Source: Nitrospirota bacterium (lineage in GTDB: Bacteria; Nitrospirota; Nitrospiria; Nitrospirales; Nitrospiraceae). Taken from it: 6,388 nt of DNA. Each line of letters starts with the position of its first letter. Within the stretch, counting starts at the first letter, position 1. The stretch covers positions 1 through 6,388 of the forward strand of contig JACQCB010000049.1 in NCBI GenBank assembly GCA_016201805.1. The letters are read 5' to 3'. The notes under the pieces are model-generated. The model did no database searches and was not told the origin of the DNA. It saw nothing but the letters and a program-made list of their open reading frames with translations. The position numbers and the translations under genes are program-made. This document shows, in pieces, positions 6,111 through 6,388 of the stretch.

Positions 6111-6135
6111 CGCCCCCTTTTGATCGAAGAGGGCG
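6111..6135 (+). repeat. Hairpin in the leader of the downstream gene
   Basis: CGCCC (6111-6115) pairs with GGGCG (6131-6135), and after one mismatch CTT (6117-6119) pairs with AAG (6127-6129). No T-run follows, and it ends 30 bases before the next start codon. It could affect translation or mRNA stability, or be a leftover terminator arm. The role is unknown. Confidence 0.4.
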
Positions 6136-6165
6136 GTTCAAGTCAGCTTGGTATGGAGGCAGGCA

Positions 6166-6388
6166 ATGAATCGATTCACGCGAGCCACAGCTGTTTTGCT
6201 CCTGGCGCTGGTCCTGTGGCTCATGGCCGGGCAACAGGTAGGCGCCTATGAAGAAGTGACGGTGACCGACGGAGGCACCATTTCCGGGGCCGTGAGCTTG
6301 GTCGGCCAGGTGCCGAAACCGAAGGGCTACAACCTGACCACACTACCCGACCCGCTCTATTGCGGACGGATTTCCGATGGACAGGGCT
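6166..6388 (+). CDS. Secreted protein of unknown function, N-terminal part
   Basis: The gene starts at ATG 6166, 6 bases after GGAGG (6155-6159), and runs past the window end; 74 residues are visible. Residues 1-27 are a signal peptide (MNRFTRATAV, then a leucine-rich core, with VGA before the likely cut), so the product is exported. The mature start EEVTVTDGGTISGAVSLVGQ is followed by VPKPKGYN and YCGRISDGQG. This [GT]xIxGxVxLxGxxPxP pattern, followed by a cysteine, resembles the start of carboxypeptidase-regulatory-like (beta-sandwich) domains in exported proteins, some of which sit near oxidases or c-type cytochromes. No haem (CxxCH) or copper motif is visible in the part present. It begins 154 bases after the restored oxidase stop, beyond a terminator, so it may have its own promoter. 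A partner role with the oxidase is only an inference from position. Confidence 0.85.
   Translation, partial: MNRFTRATAVLLLALVLWLMAGQQVGAYEEVTVTDGGTISGAVSLVGQVPKPKGYNLTTLPDPLYCGRISDGQG

Overview
The window looks like bacterial chromosome of high G+C with densely packed long genes. The gene set is a sigma-54 activator, a very large secreted multicopper oxidase and a secreted protein with a cysteine-containing N-terminal repeat. This suggests an environmental Gram-negative bacterium. Nitrospirota (Nitrospira-like) is my best guess, from the general look of the proteins rather than any search, so it is uncertain.

Layout, all on the + strand. (1) 1-473 is the 3' end of a sigma-54-dependent (NtrC-type) activator: the end of the AAA+ domain and a Fis-type helix-turn-helix. 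(2) 474-957 is a long regulatory region. It holds a perfect 7-bp-arm palindrome (539-556), a well-formed -24/-12 sigma-54 promoter (689-705, GG-N10-GC), then, starting at the predicted transcript 5' end, a structured leader whose 13-bp closing stem is followed by six T's (718-800). Beyond it are a tandem 9-mer, three copies of TTCACAG, and a possible 27-codon leader ORF whose stop overlaps the oxidase start as ATGA. (3) 958-6006 encodes a secreted giant multicopper oxidase, built from three repeats of a two-cupredoxin unit (six domains). The one intact trinuclear copper centre is split between unit 1 (L3/L4 ligands) and unit 2 (L1/L2 ligands). In size and style it resembles the giant bacterial oxidases linked to Mn(II) oxidation (MofA/McoA/MnxG type), but the substrate cannot be read from the sequence. 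(4) An exact 101-bp tandem duplication (5694-5896) near its 3' end shifts the frame. Without it the gene would encode 1650 aa and stop at 6011; as read it encodes 1682 aa with an aberrant 69-residue tail. (5) A strong intrinsic terminator (6031-6080) follows. (6) From 6166 a second secreted protein begins and runs off the window.

The simplest model is a locally controlled unit. The activator binds upstream, sigma-54 polymerase fires at about 716, the leader attenuates or processes the transcript, and the oxidase is exported. The adjacent secreted protein may act with it. The least explained parts are the leader (716-957), the duplication, and the ligand order of the oxidase.
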